Shown: piece after piece, positions 46,601 to 48,979 of the stretch
How the letters are laid out: every line of letters begins with the position of its first letter
Position numbering within the stretch: the first letter of the stretch is position 1
Origin: Undaria pinnatifida
Taxonomy: Eukaryota; Sar; Phaeophyceae; Laminariales; Alariaceae
NCBI GenBank assembly: GCA_012845835.1
Contig: JABAKD010000022.1
Coordinates: forward strand, 499,501 to 563,500
DNA length: 64,000 nt
Direction of reading: 5' to 3'
Made by a program: the position numbers and the translations under genes
Notes under the pieces: model-generated
The model's database searches: none
What the model saw: only the letters and a program-made list of their open reading frames with translations
What the model was told of the DNA's origin: nothing

Positions 46601-48979
46601 TAGAAAGCGTTAAAGACTAACGTAGGTCCTCATTCTCCCGCCTTCTCACCCGCCTCACGACACCTCGTTGGTCCAGAACGGAAGAGAGTAAACAGTAACC
46701 CATCCCACGGCAAGGGGCTGTACTTTTTTTTTTTGCCGAAAGTTTCTGACCGGTTGAGCTCCTTTTATCCAAGCGTGGAACCATCGGTTGGAACGATAAT
46801 TTTTCGAGTATATTGGTTTTAGTACTAGCGCGTGTTAGTAGCAAATGGTGGTTCGGTTGCGCCAACAAAACGCCTTCGAATTAAACATTTCGGGCGAGCT
46901 GTTGAACTCCTCATGTTAGAAGCTCAGAAAGTTCTTAGAAACTTCTGATGCAGCCCGGGCGTGGGATGATTCGATGGCCTAGCCACCTACAGTAGAATCG
47001 AAGCACGCATCCCAGCCTAACGCCCCTCGATGATTATCCGATTCCTTTCCTGCGCGCCCCGCTGTGTGATGCCTCCTCTGTCCAACCCGGAACAACAGCG
47101 AGGAGATCTCCATGGAGAAAAAGAAGCGCGCCATGAAGCGAACCCAGGTGGGGGACGGGGACGGGAACGCCCCCCCCCCCCCCTACCGGGAAACCCCCAG
47201 ACCAGGACCACGAGCAGGAACAAACTTCTGCGCTAACGTCGTACCTAAGACGAGAATCGGTGAAGAGGCCGGTATCGCGGGCATCGAAGTTGCCGTTCAA
47301 GCGCGGGAAAAGTCGAAAAAATGCTCCTCCAGATGTGGCTGAGGGAGCGGAGAAGGGGCTGGAGATGACACCGATGGGAACGGAGAAGCAGCGCACACTG
47401 AGGGCGTGGAATTTGCTGAACGAAAAAGACGGGGTCGAAGAAAGCGACTCCTCGACGCATGAATCCGATGAAGGCGAATCGCTGTCCGCACCGGGGCTCA
47501 GCGGTCTCGTCGTCGCTCAGTTAACGTGGGGGGCTGGGCACGCGGGGTGGGACGCCGCGCTTCGGGAGGGGGAGGAGGGGGAGGAGGGGGAGGAGGCGGG
47601 GGGGGGGGGGGGGGGGCGGCGGGCGTCCGCGAGCATCCCATCTTGGCGGCGGCTGCGGCAGCCGTTGCCGCTTCGGTCGCTGAGGAGGCTTCGGGCGGCA
47701 TGGAACCTGTTGACGAGGTAGGGAGGACAGGGAGTGGAGGGGCACGATCATACGACGAGGGGCAGGGGGGGGACGACGGCGTCGGGCGAAGAGCGAACGA
47801 TGCGGAGGTAAAGACAAATCCATATATAGACATATGTTTGTGCTTGCTGGCTGGTGGTTTTCACGGCTTTGTGAGTCCTAGTTGACTGCTTTTGTGTTAT
47901 TCAGTTGGCGATGTCCTCGGCTTTGCTCGGTCGGTCTGCGTGCCCTGACTGCCAACGGATTGAGCAAAGCAACACACTCCAATAGAAGCGCTCAGCGGAG
48001 AGTAGCCGCGTTCTGTACAAATTCGGTGATGCGAAAGGCCGAGCCGAGTTGCTCTAGCCGCCAGGGCAACTTCCGTTCAAAACCGATCCCACGAGCGCGG
48101 AGGAGCCCCAAAAAATGGTTCCAGGACCTCCCCTCCGCTTCGTTACCCTTTTGAAGCTAAAAACAAATCCCACATTGCGTTCAAGAATTGTATCCTCGAA
48201 AATATCGGTGCAGCTCCGAAGGGGGTAAGCCACATGTTCAGGGTAGGCCGTGCCCATGCTAGGTCTAAATTGTGCGCCTACCGTACGAAGCACGTGGAAC
48301 TGACGTTGAGGGCGTGCCTGAACCTAGACAATCCTACTCGAACACAGTCTACTGGATATCGAGTACACCTTATCCCTCGGCGCTAATTTAGCGTGGTTCT
48401 GGCTTCTGGTGGTCGATTCACATATATTCTAGGCTATATATACCGTGCATGTGTACTTGGCAATTTAATGCATACATCTGTTTGTACCTCGTGTACACCA
48501 CTGCTCAGCAACGCGTTCTCTCCATGCCCAGTTATTTCCCACCTCCTTGTAGACCTCTCTTTTTGTTTGCCGGCTGCCCTTCTTCCTGTTCTTTCGCCTC
48601 TGCATGTAAACGCGATTGTACCCCGTGCACGCCACTGCTTGGCTACATTTCTGCCCGTGCTAATTCAATCGTACCTCTCCCTGCCTATCTTTTCTGTTTT
48701 GACCACCGACCATTTTCTCCTCTTCTTTTCTGCTTTCGTCTCTGCGTGTTACGCCGCGTCTCTTCTTGTTCTCGTCTTCGAACGTTACACGGTCGCGCGC
48801 TCACCCTCTCCTGCTTTCAGCTGTTGGCATCGCAACGACCTTCCGTCTCTGACGGAGCATCTGCAAGCCAAGCCGAGGACGGTGACGCTGCACATCGAGA
48901 GCCACCTGTCGTCCCAACAGTAAAACTTGGGGACGAATCTATACTAGACGATTGGGATGAAGAATCACCCCGACGATAG
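10084..48979 (+). CDS. Tandem two-repeat CNBD-type K+ channel, about 25 exons
   Basis: A split gene for a membrane K+ channel of about 1,680 residues plus an unresolved stretch. Repeat 1: S1-S4 in exon 1, S5, pore with MTVGYGD, S6, C-linker and CNBD (10084-25469). A linker with a glycine/glutamine-rich coil region follows (26534-30249). Repeat 2: S1-S2 at 31919, S3 at 34848, S4 at 36651, S5/pore helix at 38228, TVGYGD plus S6 at 39389, C-linker and CNBD (41434-46076). A charged, acidic C-terminal tail ends at TAG 48979. Phases agree at every junction except inside repeat 2 between S4 and S5, where the linker is unresolved, and at a G tract at about 47600. The filter predicts K+ selectivity. 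Two such chains could make one pore of four repeats. Known relatives have one repeat (HCN, CNG, KCNH, plant AKT) or four (CNGK). Both CNBDs lack the usual phosphate-binding arginine, so gating by cyclic nucleotide is doubtful. Confidence 0.85.
13040..13200. repeat. Dispersed repeat shared with 17480-17780
   Basis: The blocks GCGGGACGGAG, TCGGGTTTTCACC, ACCAGGCGGACATTG, GTTCGGCGAGTCGCATGAAG and GCATCCTAGGAAGAACC recur in order at 17630-17760, and the first part again at 17500-17545. A G-run followed by TGTACTC and ATGGCCGTAG precedes several copies (12966, 17280, 17560, 18180). Confidence 0.6.
13507..13607. repeat. AAC microsatellite
   Basis: About 33 AAC units with two GAC variants. An array of GTT, its complement, lies 130 bp downstream (13734-13758), so the pair could fold into a hairpin. 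Confidence 0.9.
13734..13862 (+). repeat. GTT-associated dispersed element, copy A
   Basis: A GTT run is followed by CTCACATTAACTCGCATAAT, CAAGTCCGTGGTCACAGGAC, GCTCCAGTCACTCTG and GAGGAATACCCCAGGG. The same order occurs at 53355, partly at 56168, and in reverse at 56840. This is a repeat family with a microsatellite fixed at one place inside it. Confidence 0.65.
15165..15460. repeat. TGATGA-type minisatellite abutting the S5 3' splice site
   Basis: Some 290 bp of TGATGATGCTTGATGATGCC-like units run directly into TTTGACAG, the acceptor of exon 2. There is no pyrimidine tract between array and exon. Confidence 0.85.
15464..15574 (+). CDS. Channel exon 2: repeat 1 S5
   Basis: GACAG|GTGAGC start, GACAAT|GTGAGT end; 37 codons, phase 0 both sides. 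Encodes SIGKTLVTVILTAHLLSCLW followed by FWVNCFEALDN. The AHLLSCLWFWV core matches S5 of CNG/KCNH-type channels (HWLACLW). Confidence 0.85.
15739..15826 (+). pseudogene. Decayed copy of the S5 exon
   Basis: GGTGCATCTTCTCAGCTGCC, CTCTGGCTTTTTGGGGTGAA, GAAGCCTTGGATTCT and the donor GTGAGTGCTCC mirror the S5 exon (GCACATCTTCTCAGCTGTCT ... GAGGCCTTGGACAAT). The copy still reads PVHLLSCLWLFGVNLVEALD. The 5' half is unlike the parent and there is no clear acceptor. A partial further unit of the flank (GGGGGTGCTCGTTGCCATC) lies near 15885. Confidence 0.7.
16325..16405. repeat. ACGC/ACAC microsatellite
   Basis: About 75 bp of CACGCACGCGCACACGC-type repeat in intron 2. Confidence 0.85.
16838..16965. 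repeat. GACCAACCAATC-type degenerate repeat
   Basis: Runs of CCAACCAATC, CGACCAACC and GACCGACCGACC over about 125 bp in intron 2. No coding signal. Confidence 0.75.
17071..17208 (+). CDS. Channel exon 3: repeat 1 pore and selectivity filter
   Basis: Acceptor AACACCAG, donor AAAAAG|GTAAGG; 46 codons in phase 0. Encodes SQYLSSFYFIIYTMMTVGYG then DQHAEP. TVGYGD is the K+ channel signature, preceded by a normal pore helix. Confidence 0.9.
17322..17395 (+). pseudogene. Decayed copy of the pore exon, filter TVAYGD
   Basis: Reads FIYTMITVAYGDQYAEPSRN in frame, about 125 bp after the real filter, with about 80% identity around it. The first filter glycine codon has become GCA (alanine), and the donor AAGGTAAGGACAAC has become ATGCCAAGGACAAC, so GT is lost. 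It is probably not spliced as an exon. Confidence 0.75.
17480..17780. repeat. Dispersed repeat, two nested copies (family of 13040-13200)
   Basis: GCCGGGACGGAGCACGTCGG occurs at about 17501 and 17629. The second copy continues through GTTCGGCGAGTCGCATGAAG to the end of the family consensus. Confidence 0.6.
17905..18290. repeat. Dispersed repeat shared with 29095-29370
   Basis: Blocks GCGGAGTTAGGGTTCTCCGC, ATGGTTGCCAACC and the order around them recur at 29115-29275 (GCGGGGTTGGGGTTCTCCAC, TATCGTTGCCAACC). No ORF. Confidence 0.5.
18921..19046 (+). CDS. Channel exon 4: repeat 1 S6
   Basis: A TCC-rich pyrimidine tract (18845-18880) precedes the acceptor CTCAACAG; donor CTCCAG|GTGACA; 42 codons in phase 0. 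Encodes LLLSLIIQLTGATLFGFIIA then ATRRIVQFIAP, a typical S6 with the G-x-x-L-F-G hinge region. Confidence 0.85.
19120..19450. repeat. 35-bp tandem repeat, about nine units
   Basis: Unit AAGCTATGCACCCCTTCCCA followed by AAGTATCGTATATAT. Late units drift to CTAAG and TTTCT, then two 27-bp variants with CACCCCTGGAGGTG. Units are contiguous with no unique spacers. Confidence 0.9.
19594..19690 (+). pseudogene. Decayed copy of the C-linker exon 5' end and acceptor
   Basis: CTTCTGCCATCGCGTCAATG, ACCGCAGAAAAATATCTGAA and TCGCCGTCGACCGACGG match the intron end and start of exon 5 (GCTTCTGCCACCGC, GTCGCAGAAAATCTCGGAGT, CGCCATCGACCGGCGG). It then jumps to CTTCGACGAGCAAGT, a later part of the exon, so it carries an internal deletion. 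Confidence 0.7.
20036..20233 (+). CDS. Channel exon 5: repeat 1 C-linker
   Basis: Acceptor CCGTCGCAG, donor CTGCAG|GTGAGA; 66 codons in phase 0. Encodes KISEYAIDRRLPDGVTSRIK, RHFRYFYFKTSVFDEQVVMQ and HVPWQVSQEVMATTH. This is the helical linker of CNBD channels (Y-M-x(n)-L-x-x-R-I/V-x-x-Y/H-F). Confidence 0.85.
20234..22395 (+). other. Intron 5 and its repeats
   Basis: Holds two members of the CACTCGCGCGAGTG palindrome family (20382, 20541), a SINE (20644), and T/A-rich unique sequence. 20990-22390 shows no family or ORF I would defend. CACCAGGTCC and a short inverted pair GTACGAGACTTATACGCACC are noise-level. Confidence 0.5.
20644..20960 (+). mobile_element. tRNA-derived SINE, copy 1
   Basis: The head GTCGCCCCGGTGGCGAATCA holds an A-box-like word and TTCGTGAGTTCGAGCCCGCC a B-box-like word, spaced as in a tRNA. 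A tRNA-unrelated body with GACTTGCGGAAAGCTCGAGA follows. The tail is A-rich (about 20935-20968). Near-identical copy at 22662; reverse copies at 51118 and 30365. Confidence 0.7.
22396..22503 (+). CDS. Channel exon 6: start of repeat 1 CNBD
   Basis: Acceptor CCGAGCAG, donor CTGCAG|GTGGGT; 36 codons in phase 0. Encodes DQDFSPAVLMRLARAMKPME and RQGDIVLQ. This is the A helix and P-G-D-like turn that begins a CNBD. A few residues usually found before the next strand are absent. Confidence 0.75.
22662..22973 (+). mobile_element. tRNA-derived SINE, copy 2
   Basis: Head GTCGCCCCGGTGGCGTATCA with TACGTGAGTTCGAGTCCACT, then GACTTGCAGAAAGCGCGAGA and GGAAAGTAGAAGTGTGAG and an A-rich end. Very similar to copy 1, 2 kb upstream and in the same orientation. 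Inserted in intron 6. Confidence 0.75.
23540..24077 (+). repeat. Tandem array of decayed CNBD exon starts
   Basis: Three clear copies, and probably a fourth, of the intron end plus the first 45-50 bp of exon 7 stand in line before it, about 130 bp apart. Starts are near 23675 (GTACGTGATGTTACAGGGGA), 23804 (CAGGCGCACTTTGTGCTAAA) and 23937 (CAGATGTACTTACTTTGGGC, then CTAAAGGAGCG). Each continues with a version of ATCGAAGCCTACGTACACGA. A weaker unit lies at about 23550-23640 (TTGCTGCGTTTGACGGGG shared with the next). Each copy carries frame or splice damage. Confidence 0.8.
24080..24256 (+). CDS. Channel exon 7: repeat 1 CNBD beta roll
   Basis: Acceptor TCTTTTCAG, donor TCAGAG|GTAACG; 59 codons in phase 0. 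Encodes VYFVIKGRVEAYVHETEGGR and YLGVWGPGSIWGLNNVLLGG. YFVIKGRVE is the typical strand-turn of the domain. In the phosphate-binding cassette the usual FGE-x-A-L is WGLNNVLL. Confidence 0.85.
24550..24880. repeat. ATAGATCAT-type minisatellite
   Basis: About 330 bp of ATATAGATCATATAGATCAC-like units in intron 7. A related short run occurs near 35340-35405 in intron 14. After it, 24955-25050 contains a 56-bp direct duplication (GGAAACATGGCTTATACGGA). Confidence 0.85.
25344..25469 (+). CDS. Channel exon 8: end of repeat 1 CNBD
   Basis: Acceptor GTTTCTAG, donor CAGCAG|GTAGGA; 42 codons in phase 0. Encodes AIFVAASQTDLLWIDQVDLI and HEEIRPCLEKTANIEQQ, the last strand and C helix. Joined to exon 7 it gives GFSEAIFVAAS where the family usually has R-T/S-A-x-V-x-A, so the phosphate-binding arginine is absent. 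Confidence 0.8.
25470..26533 (+). other. Intron 8, no feature recognised
   Basis: About 1.06 kb of unique-looking sequence. A short C-to-T block resembling unit sequence near 35340 (TATCTCATAGCGG, CAGGAT) occurs at about 25950. No open frame of interest. Confidence 0.4.
26534..26614 (+). CDS. Channel exon 9: inter-repeat linker
   Basis: Acceptor AGGGCAG, donor TTTAAG|GTGAGA; 27 codons, phase 0. Encodes ALQEAAGSATITKEGLKLKQ and ISLTDFK. No family match; chosen for splice sites, phase and neighbouring decayed copies of its end. Confidence 0.6.
26609..26685 (+). repeat. 30-bp tandem copies of exon 9 end plus donor
   Basis: AATCAGTCTCACGGACTTTA with AGGTGAGA (parent) is followed by AATCAATCTCGCAGACGGAA with AGGTAAGA, then AATCAGTCGCGCACGTTCTC with GGCGAGA. 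The first copy keeps a usable GTAAGA donor; the second has lost GT. Confidence 0.75.
26995..27247 (+). repeat. Tandem array of decayed exon 10 starts
   Basis: The parent is GAAAGGCTTCCGATCTCAAG followed by CAGCAGCTGAAGCATACGG. Copies: GTGAAGGTTTCCGATTTCAA (about 26999), ATGCCTTCCCACCCCGAGCA (about 27088) with GCAGCTGAAACATACC, and GAAAGGTGGCCGATCCCAAA (about 27168) with CAACAGCTGACACAG. Spacing is about 80-90 bp. Two copies share CACTAATACC/CTCTAATACCTT, so intron sequence is in the unit. Confidence 0.8.
27268..27518 (+). CDS. Channel exon 10: inter-repeat linker, Gln/Gly-rich
   Basis: Acceptor TCTCAAG, donor ATGAG|GTGAGT; 251 bp, starts in phase 0 and leaves two bases. Encodes QQLKHTDIHNLCTAASTAQQ, a Gly run, MVQDFQQMAAFGGQGVKGTV and ASVKGAWKGRAKSRMQM. 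Probably cytoplasmic and partly helical. Confidence 0.75.
28115..28555 (+). repeat. GACCC element with a 310-bp pentanucleotide array
   Basis: 28196-28506 is about 62 units of GACCC with single-base variants. It is flanked by CACGGATCGGATCGGATC and TTTGAAAGCCTCCTCACCC on the left and CGCGATTTTTTGGAAACG and TGACCCGATCCGCGG on the right. These flanks also border the arrays at 6000 and 40335. Both long ORFs here are repeat artefacts. Confidence 0.85.
28625..28890. repeat. Two short tandem duplications in intron 10
   Basis: GGTAAGCTACCGAAAAGGCG is repeated as GGTAAGCTACCGCACTATCG 75 bp on. CCTAAAAACACAACACATGT is repeated as CCTAAAAACACACCACATGT about 46 bp on. Confidence 0.7.
29095..29370. repeat. 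Dispersed repeat shared with 17905-18290
   Basis: See 17905-18290. It ends in GGTCACTCGCGCGGGTGC, a member of the palindrome family. Confidence 0.5.
30165..30249 (+). CDS. Channel exon 11: inter-repeat linker
   Basis: Pyrimidine tract and TTCTTCAG acceptor, donor ACGGAG|GTAAGA. Needs one base at the 5' end, as exon 10 provides, and ends in phase 0. Encodes LVRTWRGGSPGFGEVLDGTG and QVVKGVTE. Confidence 0.65.
30365..30632 (-). mobile_element. Divergent tRNA-derived SINE, copy 4
   Basis: On the minus strand the head contains GATGGTCTAGTGGGC, a good Pol III A box, and GGTTGGTTCGAACCCC, a near-consensus B box. The body has CGCGGAAAGTGCGAGAGC and GACGAGCGTTGGGAATGC as in the other SINEs. The best evidence that the family began as a tRNA. 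Confidence 0.7.
30637..30891. mobile_element. MITE family, copy A
   Basis: Terminal inverted repeats GCTACTACAGAGGT and ACCTCTATCGTAGC. Interior words shared with copies at 41034 and 60256: GAGAAAAATAAAA, GGATGAAAAAACCC, GACGATTTTGGGTTAAGGAG and CACTCAGAA. Non-coding. It lies 5 bp from the SINE at 30632. Confidence 0.8.
30950..31150. repeat. MITE fragment with 53-bp duplication, then ATTC run
   Basis: GGCTAGTTATTGGTTAGGAC recurs as GGCTAGTTATTGGTTGGGAC. The stretch ends AGCCAAAAAGTGGTATACCT and CTACCGTGGC, a diverged MITE end. An ATTC microsatellite follows at about 31115-31150. Confidence 0.55.
31247..31347. mobile_element. MITE right-half fragment
   Basis: GACGATTTGGGGTCAAGGAC and CGTCATTCA through to CTACCTCTATAGTAGCGC match the right half of the MITE family. 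Confidence 0.6.
31350..31622. repeat. 9-bp minisatellite ACTGAATAT
   Basis: About 30 units with few variants. ORFs through it read NILNILN and are artefacts. Confidence 0.95.
31623..31880. repeat. 8-bp minisatellite GTAATATT
   Basis: About 30 units joined directly to the preceding 9-bp array. The array ends only 38 bp before the 3' splice site of exon 12. Confidence 0.95.
31919..32117 (+). CDS. Channel exon 12: repeat 2 S1-S2
   Basis: Acceptor GTTCCCAG, donor GTGATTG|GTGAGA; 199 bp, phase 0 to one base over. Encodes LNHRMIVLPDQRNKLQWDAG, ISMVCVLVAVLSPYRMAFAP and WLVFDALVDIFFVI. The I-x-P-D-x-R-x-x-L-x-W-D opening and S1 with PYR are hallmarks of CNBD channels. This is the start of a second channel repeat. 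Confidence 0.9.
32355..32590 (+). pseudogene. Two decayed copies of the S2 part of exon 12
   Basis: The parent has CGCCCATCGATGCAAAGCGG and GACGCCCTTGTCGACATC. Copy 1 (32391-32460): CGCCTATCGACGCCACTCGG, GACGCCTATGTCGACGTC. Copy 2 (32535-32590): CGCCAATCGACGCCTTGCGG, GACCCCGTTGTCAACATC. The donor is GCGACA or lost. The words GCAGAGC(A/G)G precede both, so the unit is about 150 bp. Confidence 0.75.
33095..33145 (+). CDS. Channel exon 13: repeat 2 S2-S3 linker
   Basis: Acceptor TTCGCACAG, donor ACCAG|GTGAGG; 51 bp, one base over at each end. Encodes AYVGNAANNVVVYITVP. The next codon, split with exon 14, gives G, so the run VPGMIVKNYL fits the usual G-x-L-V before S3. Confidence 0.65.
33960..34815. 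repeat. About 113-bp minisatellite, seven to eight units
   Basis: Units carry TGAAACCTTGACCTTG, ACCCACTCGACAG, GGGGACAGTAGAG, CCCCTCCCCGTTAGAAGC and GTTTTTATCGGGTACGATAT. Fills most of intron 13 and ends about 35 bp before exon 14. Confidence 0.85.
34848..34944 (+). CDS. Channel exon 14: repeat 2 S3
   Basis: Acceptor CCTAAACAG, donor TTTAG|GTGAGA; 97 bp. Encodes MIVKNYLRGWMIFDLASTVP then GYLLSES. Y-L-x-x-W-x-x-F-D is the family S3 pattern with its conserved aspartate. Ends with two bases over. Confidence 0.85.
35925..36135. repeat. 113-bp tandem duplication with palindrome CACTCGCGCGAGTG
   Basis: Both units run GATCAAACTGGTTTTGGG, GTCCGTTTTT, CAGAGTCACTCGCGCGAG, TGTAAT, then GCACACGC. Related sequence with the palindrome occurs at about 18420-18495 and in reverse at 20350-20400. 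Confidence 0.75.
36190..36510. mobile_element. MITE copy interrupted by a TACCTATCA array
   Basis: CAAAACTGATTTTCAGCAAA and the CGATGGGCAATCTC segment are followed by about 85 bp of ATACCTATCACACCTATC (36297-36380). The element then resumes with GGGGTTAACGAGCCCCGTGT and ends TTCTACCGTACCAAGCG. More diverged than copies A-C. Confidence 0.55.
36651..36825 (+). CDS. Channel exon 15: repeat 2 S4
   Basis: Acceptor CCATGCAG after a long CCCTCC tract, donor GCGCAG|GTGAGA; needs one base (exon 14 gives AG, so AGG = R) and ends in phase 0. Encodes RGLAALKLLRIGRAPALAEQ, LLRLSEQDSIAND and GWLRGLHLDIPRWCVDVAQ. S4 has R-x5-K-x2-R-x2-R. The part after S4 is a longer, non-standard linker. Confidence 0.8.
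37047..37363 (+). CDS. Possible exon(s) in the repeat 2 S4-S5 linker
   Basis: An open frame after the acceptor-like CTTGCCAG reads YFYRQILYLEADIAKKQKAK, then MVFSVKRIINMFKKAK, NDDDDDNSDDSSDFDYS and a TAA. Composition looks protein-like, with an acidic patch. However, the frame does not match exon 15 (phase 0) and no donor was fixed. A weak echo of its start (CAAGTATTTCGAATACG) lies at about 36889, as with the other decayed exon starts. It could instead be unrelated. Confidence 0.3.
38228..38575 (+). CDS. Channel exon 16: repeat 2 S5 and pore helix (GC donor)
   Basis: Frame is open from 38180; the acceptor AGCTCCAG at 38227 gives phase 0 but is only the likeliest. Encodes LYNRLFYHTPSEAKRINKKN, then S5 RQILIVILYASHIFGCLWWV and the pore helix YIASIYWAAATITT. 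The exon ends ACCACG|GCAAGT, a GC donor of strong form. Exon 17 then supplies VGYGD. Confidence 0.75.
38576..39388 (+). other. GC-AG intron inside the repeat 2 filter
   Basis: Begins GCAAGTAAT and ends GGGTTTCCAG. Holds AATAGTATTAATAG-type AT sequence, a G-run at 38868-38880, and the decayed copy of exon 17 at 39165. Confidence 0.7.
39165..39245 (+). pseudogene. Decayed copy of exon 17 start with its acceptor
   Basis: CCTCCTCCCCGCCTTCTCCT, GGGTTTCCAGGTTGGCTGTG and GCGAATTGGTTCCTACAAAT repeat the real intron end and exon start (CCTCCTCCCCGCCTACTCCT, GGGTTTCCAGGTTGGCTATG, GAGACCTGGTTCCGACGAAT). The filter would read VGCGEL. A TGA follows after 17 codons. Confidence 0.8.
39389..39507 (+). CDS. 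Channel exon 17: repeat 2 filter and S6
   Basis: Acceptor GGTTTCCAG, donor GTCAT|GTAAGT; 119 bp, phase 0 to two bases over. Encodes VGYGDLVPTNDLERAIACLT and MVCGTTMFSYVIGSVSTLV. With exon 16 the filter is TITTVGYGD. S6 has the G-x-x-M-F-S-Y-V-I-G pattern. Confidence 0.9.
39690..39940 (-). mobile_element. MITE copy in reverse
   Basis: The minus strand reads CATCCCGACGATTTTGGGCT-like words as ATCCCGACGATTTTGGGCTA and AGGAGCCATGTCATTCAGAA. Outer ends are near GCTAGGGGAGAGGTAG (39700) and CTCTACCGCCACATGC (39925). Confidence 0.55.
40335..40640 (+). repeat. GACCC element plus 74-bp tandem duplication
   Basis: CGCGGATCGGATCGGGTCGG, GCTTGAAAACCTCCTATCCC and short GACCC runs match the family of 28115. 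A 74-bp unit (ACTCGCGGGTCGGGTCACGG, CCCGTGGAAATCCTTGATGA, TAAGGAGGCGTATCC) is then present twice, nearly identical. Confidence 0.75.
41034..41306. mobile_element. MITE family, copy B
   Basis: Left end GCTACGATAGAGGT, right end ACCTCATCGTACC. Interior AACTGATTTGGAGAAAAATA, CCGGATGAAAAATCCC, AATGGCCTATTATTCATT and GTTAAGGAGCTCCGTCATTC. A run of about six GGTCGTCTAAC repeats precedes it (40940-41020). Confidence 0.8.
41434..41527 (+). CDS. Channel exon 18: repeat 2 C-linker start
   Basis: Acceptor CTCCCTCAAG after CCTTAACC repeats, donor GGAAGC|GTGAGT; needs one base (exon 17 gives AT, so ATG = M) and ends in phase 0. Encodes NPTGGNVRRNLEAMNVENYL and EEQKVGAHLGS. The R-x(6)-M-x-x-Y-x-x-x-x-K-V pattern is typical right after S6. 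Confidence 0.8.
41890..42099 (+). CDS. Channel exon 19: repeat 2 C-linker and CNBD start
   Basis: Acceptor TCTTATCAG, donor TCGCAG|GTACGT; 70 codons in phase 0. Encodes SVRAHLLFIMGARSAWNEEH, ILSRLPPNIQHTVLEHVHRD and FVCAILRNLRPQQYSQ. L-S-x-L-P-x-x-I/L and F-V-x-x-I-x-x-x-L-x-P are strong family marks. Confidence 0.85.
42237..42598 (+). mobile_element. TRIM-like mini LTR retroelement, copy 1
   Basis: LTR-like direct repeats 42237-42319 and 42519-42598 both start TG and end CA (TGTTGCAAGGCATAG ... TTAACA; TGTTATAAGGCTTAG ... CTCAACA). Two bases after the first comes a primer-binding site TGGCGTCGTCG, complementary to a tRNA-Ser 3' end plus CCA. A purine tract GTGGGGGAGAG stands just before the second. 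No protein is coded. No clear target duplication. It lies in intron 19. Confidence 0.75.
42786..42958 (+). CDS. Channel exon 20: repeat 2 CNBD beta roll
   Basis: Acceptor CCGCGGCAG, donor ACCAG|GTGTGT; 173 bp, phase 0 to two bases over. Encodes GEIVYKNVHMSQGVYFVTKG, TAVASVKNDV and KVVGVVSSGRVFGYT. G-V-Y-F-V-x-K-G is the domain core. FGY stands where FGE is usual. Confidence 0.85.
43509..43566 (+). CDS. Channel exon 21: repeat 2 CNBD
   Basis: Acceptor TTCTCCAG, donor CTACAC|GTGAGT; needs one base and ends in phase 0. Encodes FLASFLEDDLTVKALSLLH. It replaces the A-L-x(5)-R-T/S-A cassette; no arginine is at the usual place. Confidence 0.7.
43680..43760. repeat. 12-bp minisatellite ATTGATGCAACA
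   Basis: Six to seven units. Frames through it read NVASMLHQC and are artefacts. Confidence 0.9.
44716..45375. repeat. AATGTT array with 30-bp higher-order unit
   Basis: The first 260 bp is about nine near-perfect 30-bp units (GGTAATGTTAATGTTAATGT then TGATGTTTCT). The rest is degenerate GTTAAT/GTGAAT hexamers. The 225-codon ORF of N, V and D is a repeat artefact. Confidence 0.95.
45970..46076 (+). CDS. Channel exon 22: end of repeat 2 CNBD
   Basis: Acceptor CGGTGCAG, donor GCCAG|GTAGGC; 107 bp, phase 0 to two bases over. Encodes VYLLSNNSIRHLLYYHPFLA and EELRISLEQAVFEQA, the last strand and C helix. Confidence 0.8.
46143..46290 (-). mobile_element. SINE 3' fragment in reverse
   Basis: GTGGTCACAGGTGCCGTCCC, GAGAGCTCAGCATTCCCACT and GCTCGTCGATT match the reverse of the SINE body; the tRNA-like head is missing. 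Lies in intron 22. Confidence 0.55.
47099..47147 (+). CDS. Channel exon 23: C-terminal tail, basic
   Basis: Acceptor GAACAACAG, donor ACCCAG|GTGGGG; needs one base and ends in phase 0. Encodes EEISMEKKKRAMKRTQ. Followed by an intron of only 58 bp. Chosen by phase and charge, so less certain. Confidence 0.55.
47206..47807 (+). CDS. Channel exon 24: C-terminal tail, with a poly-G frame break
   Basis: Acceptor CAGACCAG, donor GCGGAG|GTAAAG. Encodes DHEQEQTSALTSYLRRESVK, RAWNLLNEKDGVEESDSSTH, then an E/G-rich tract, then in another frame GVREHPILAAAAAAVAASVA and EEASGGMEPVDEVG. The length is 602 bp where the phases need a multiple of three. Both frames meet in a run of about 18 G at about 47600-47617, so one base is probably missing there. 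Confidence 0.6.
47808..48820 (+). other. Last channel intron, pyrimidine-rich
   Basis: GTAAAG to CTGCTTTCAG. From about 48520 on it is strongly T/C-rich with CTCTGC, TTCTCC and TTCGTC words, which fits a branch and pyrimidine region. Nothing else seen. Confidence 0.6.
48821..48979 (+). CDS. Channel exon 25: acidic C-terminus and stop
   Basis: 52 codons plus TAG. Encodes LLASQRPSVSDGASASQAED and VKLGDESILDDWDEESPRR. It starts in phase 0, matching exon 24. No polyadenylation signal is obvious within 100 bp. Confidence 0.7.
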   Translation: MLASQRPSVSDGASASQAEDGDAAHREPPVVPTVKLGDESILDDWDEESPRR

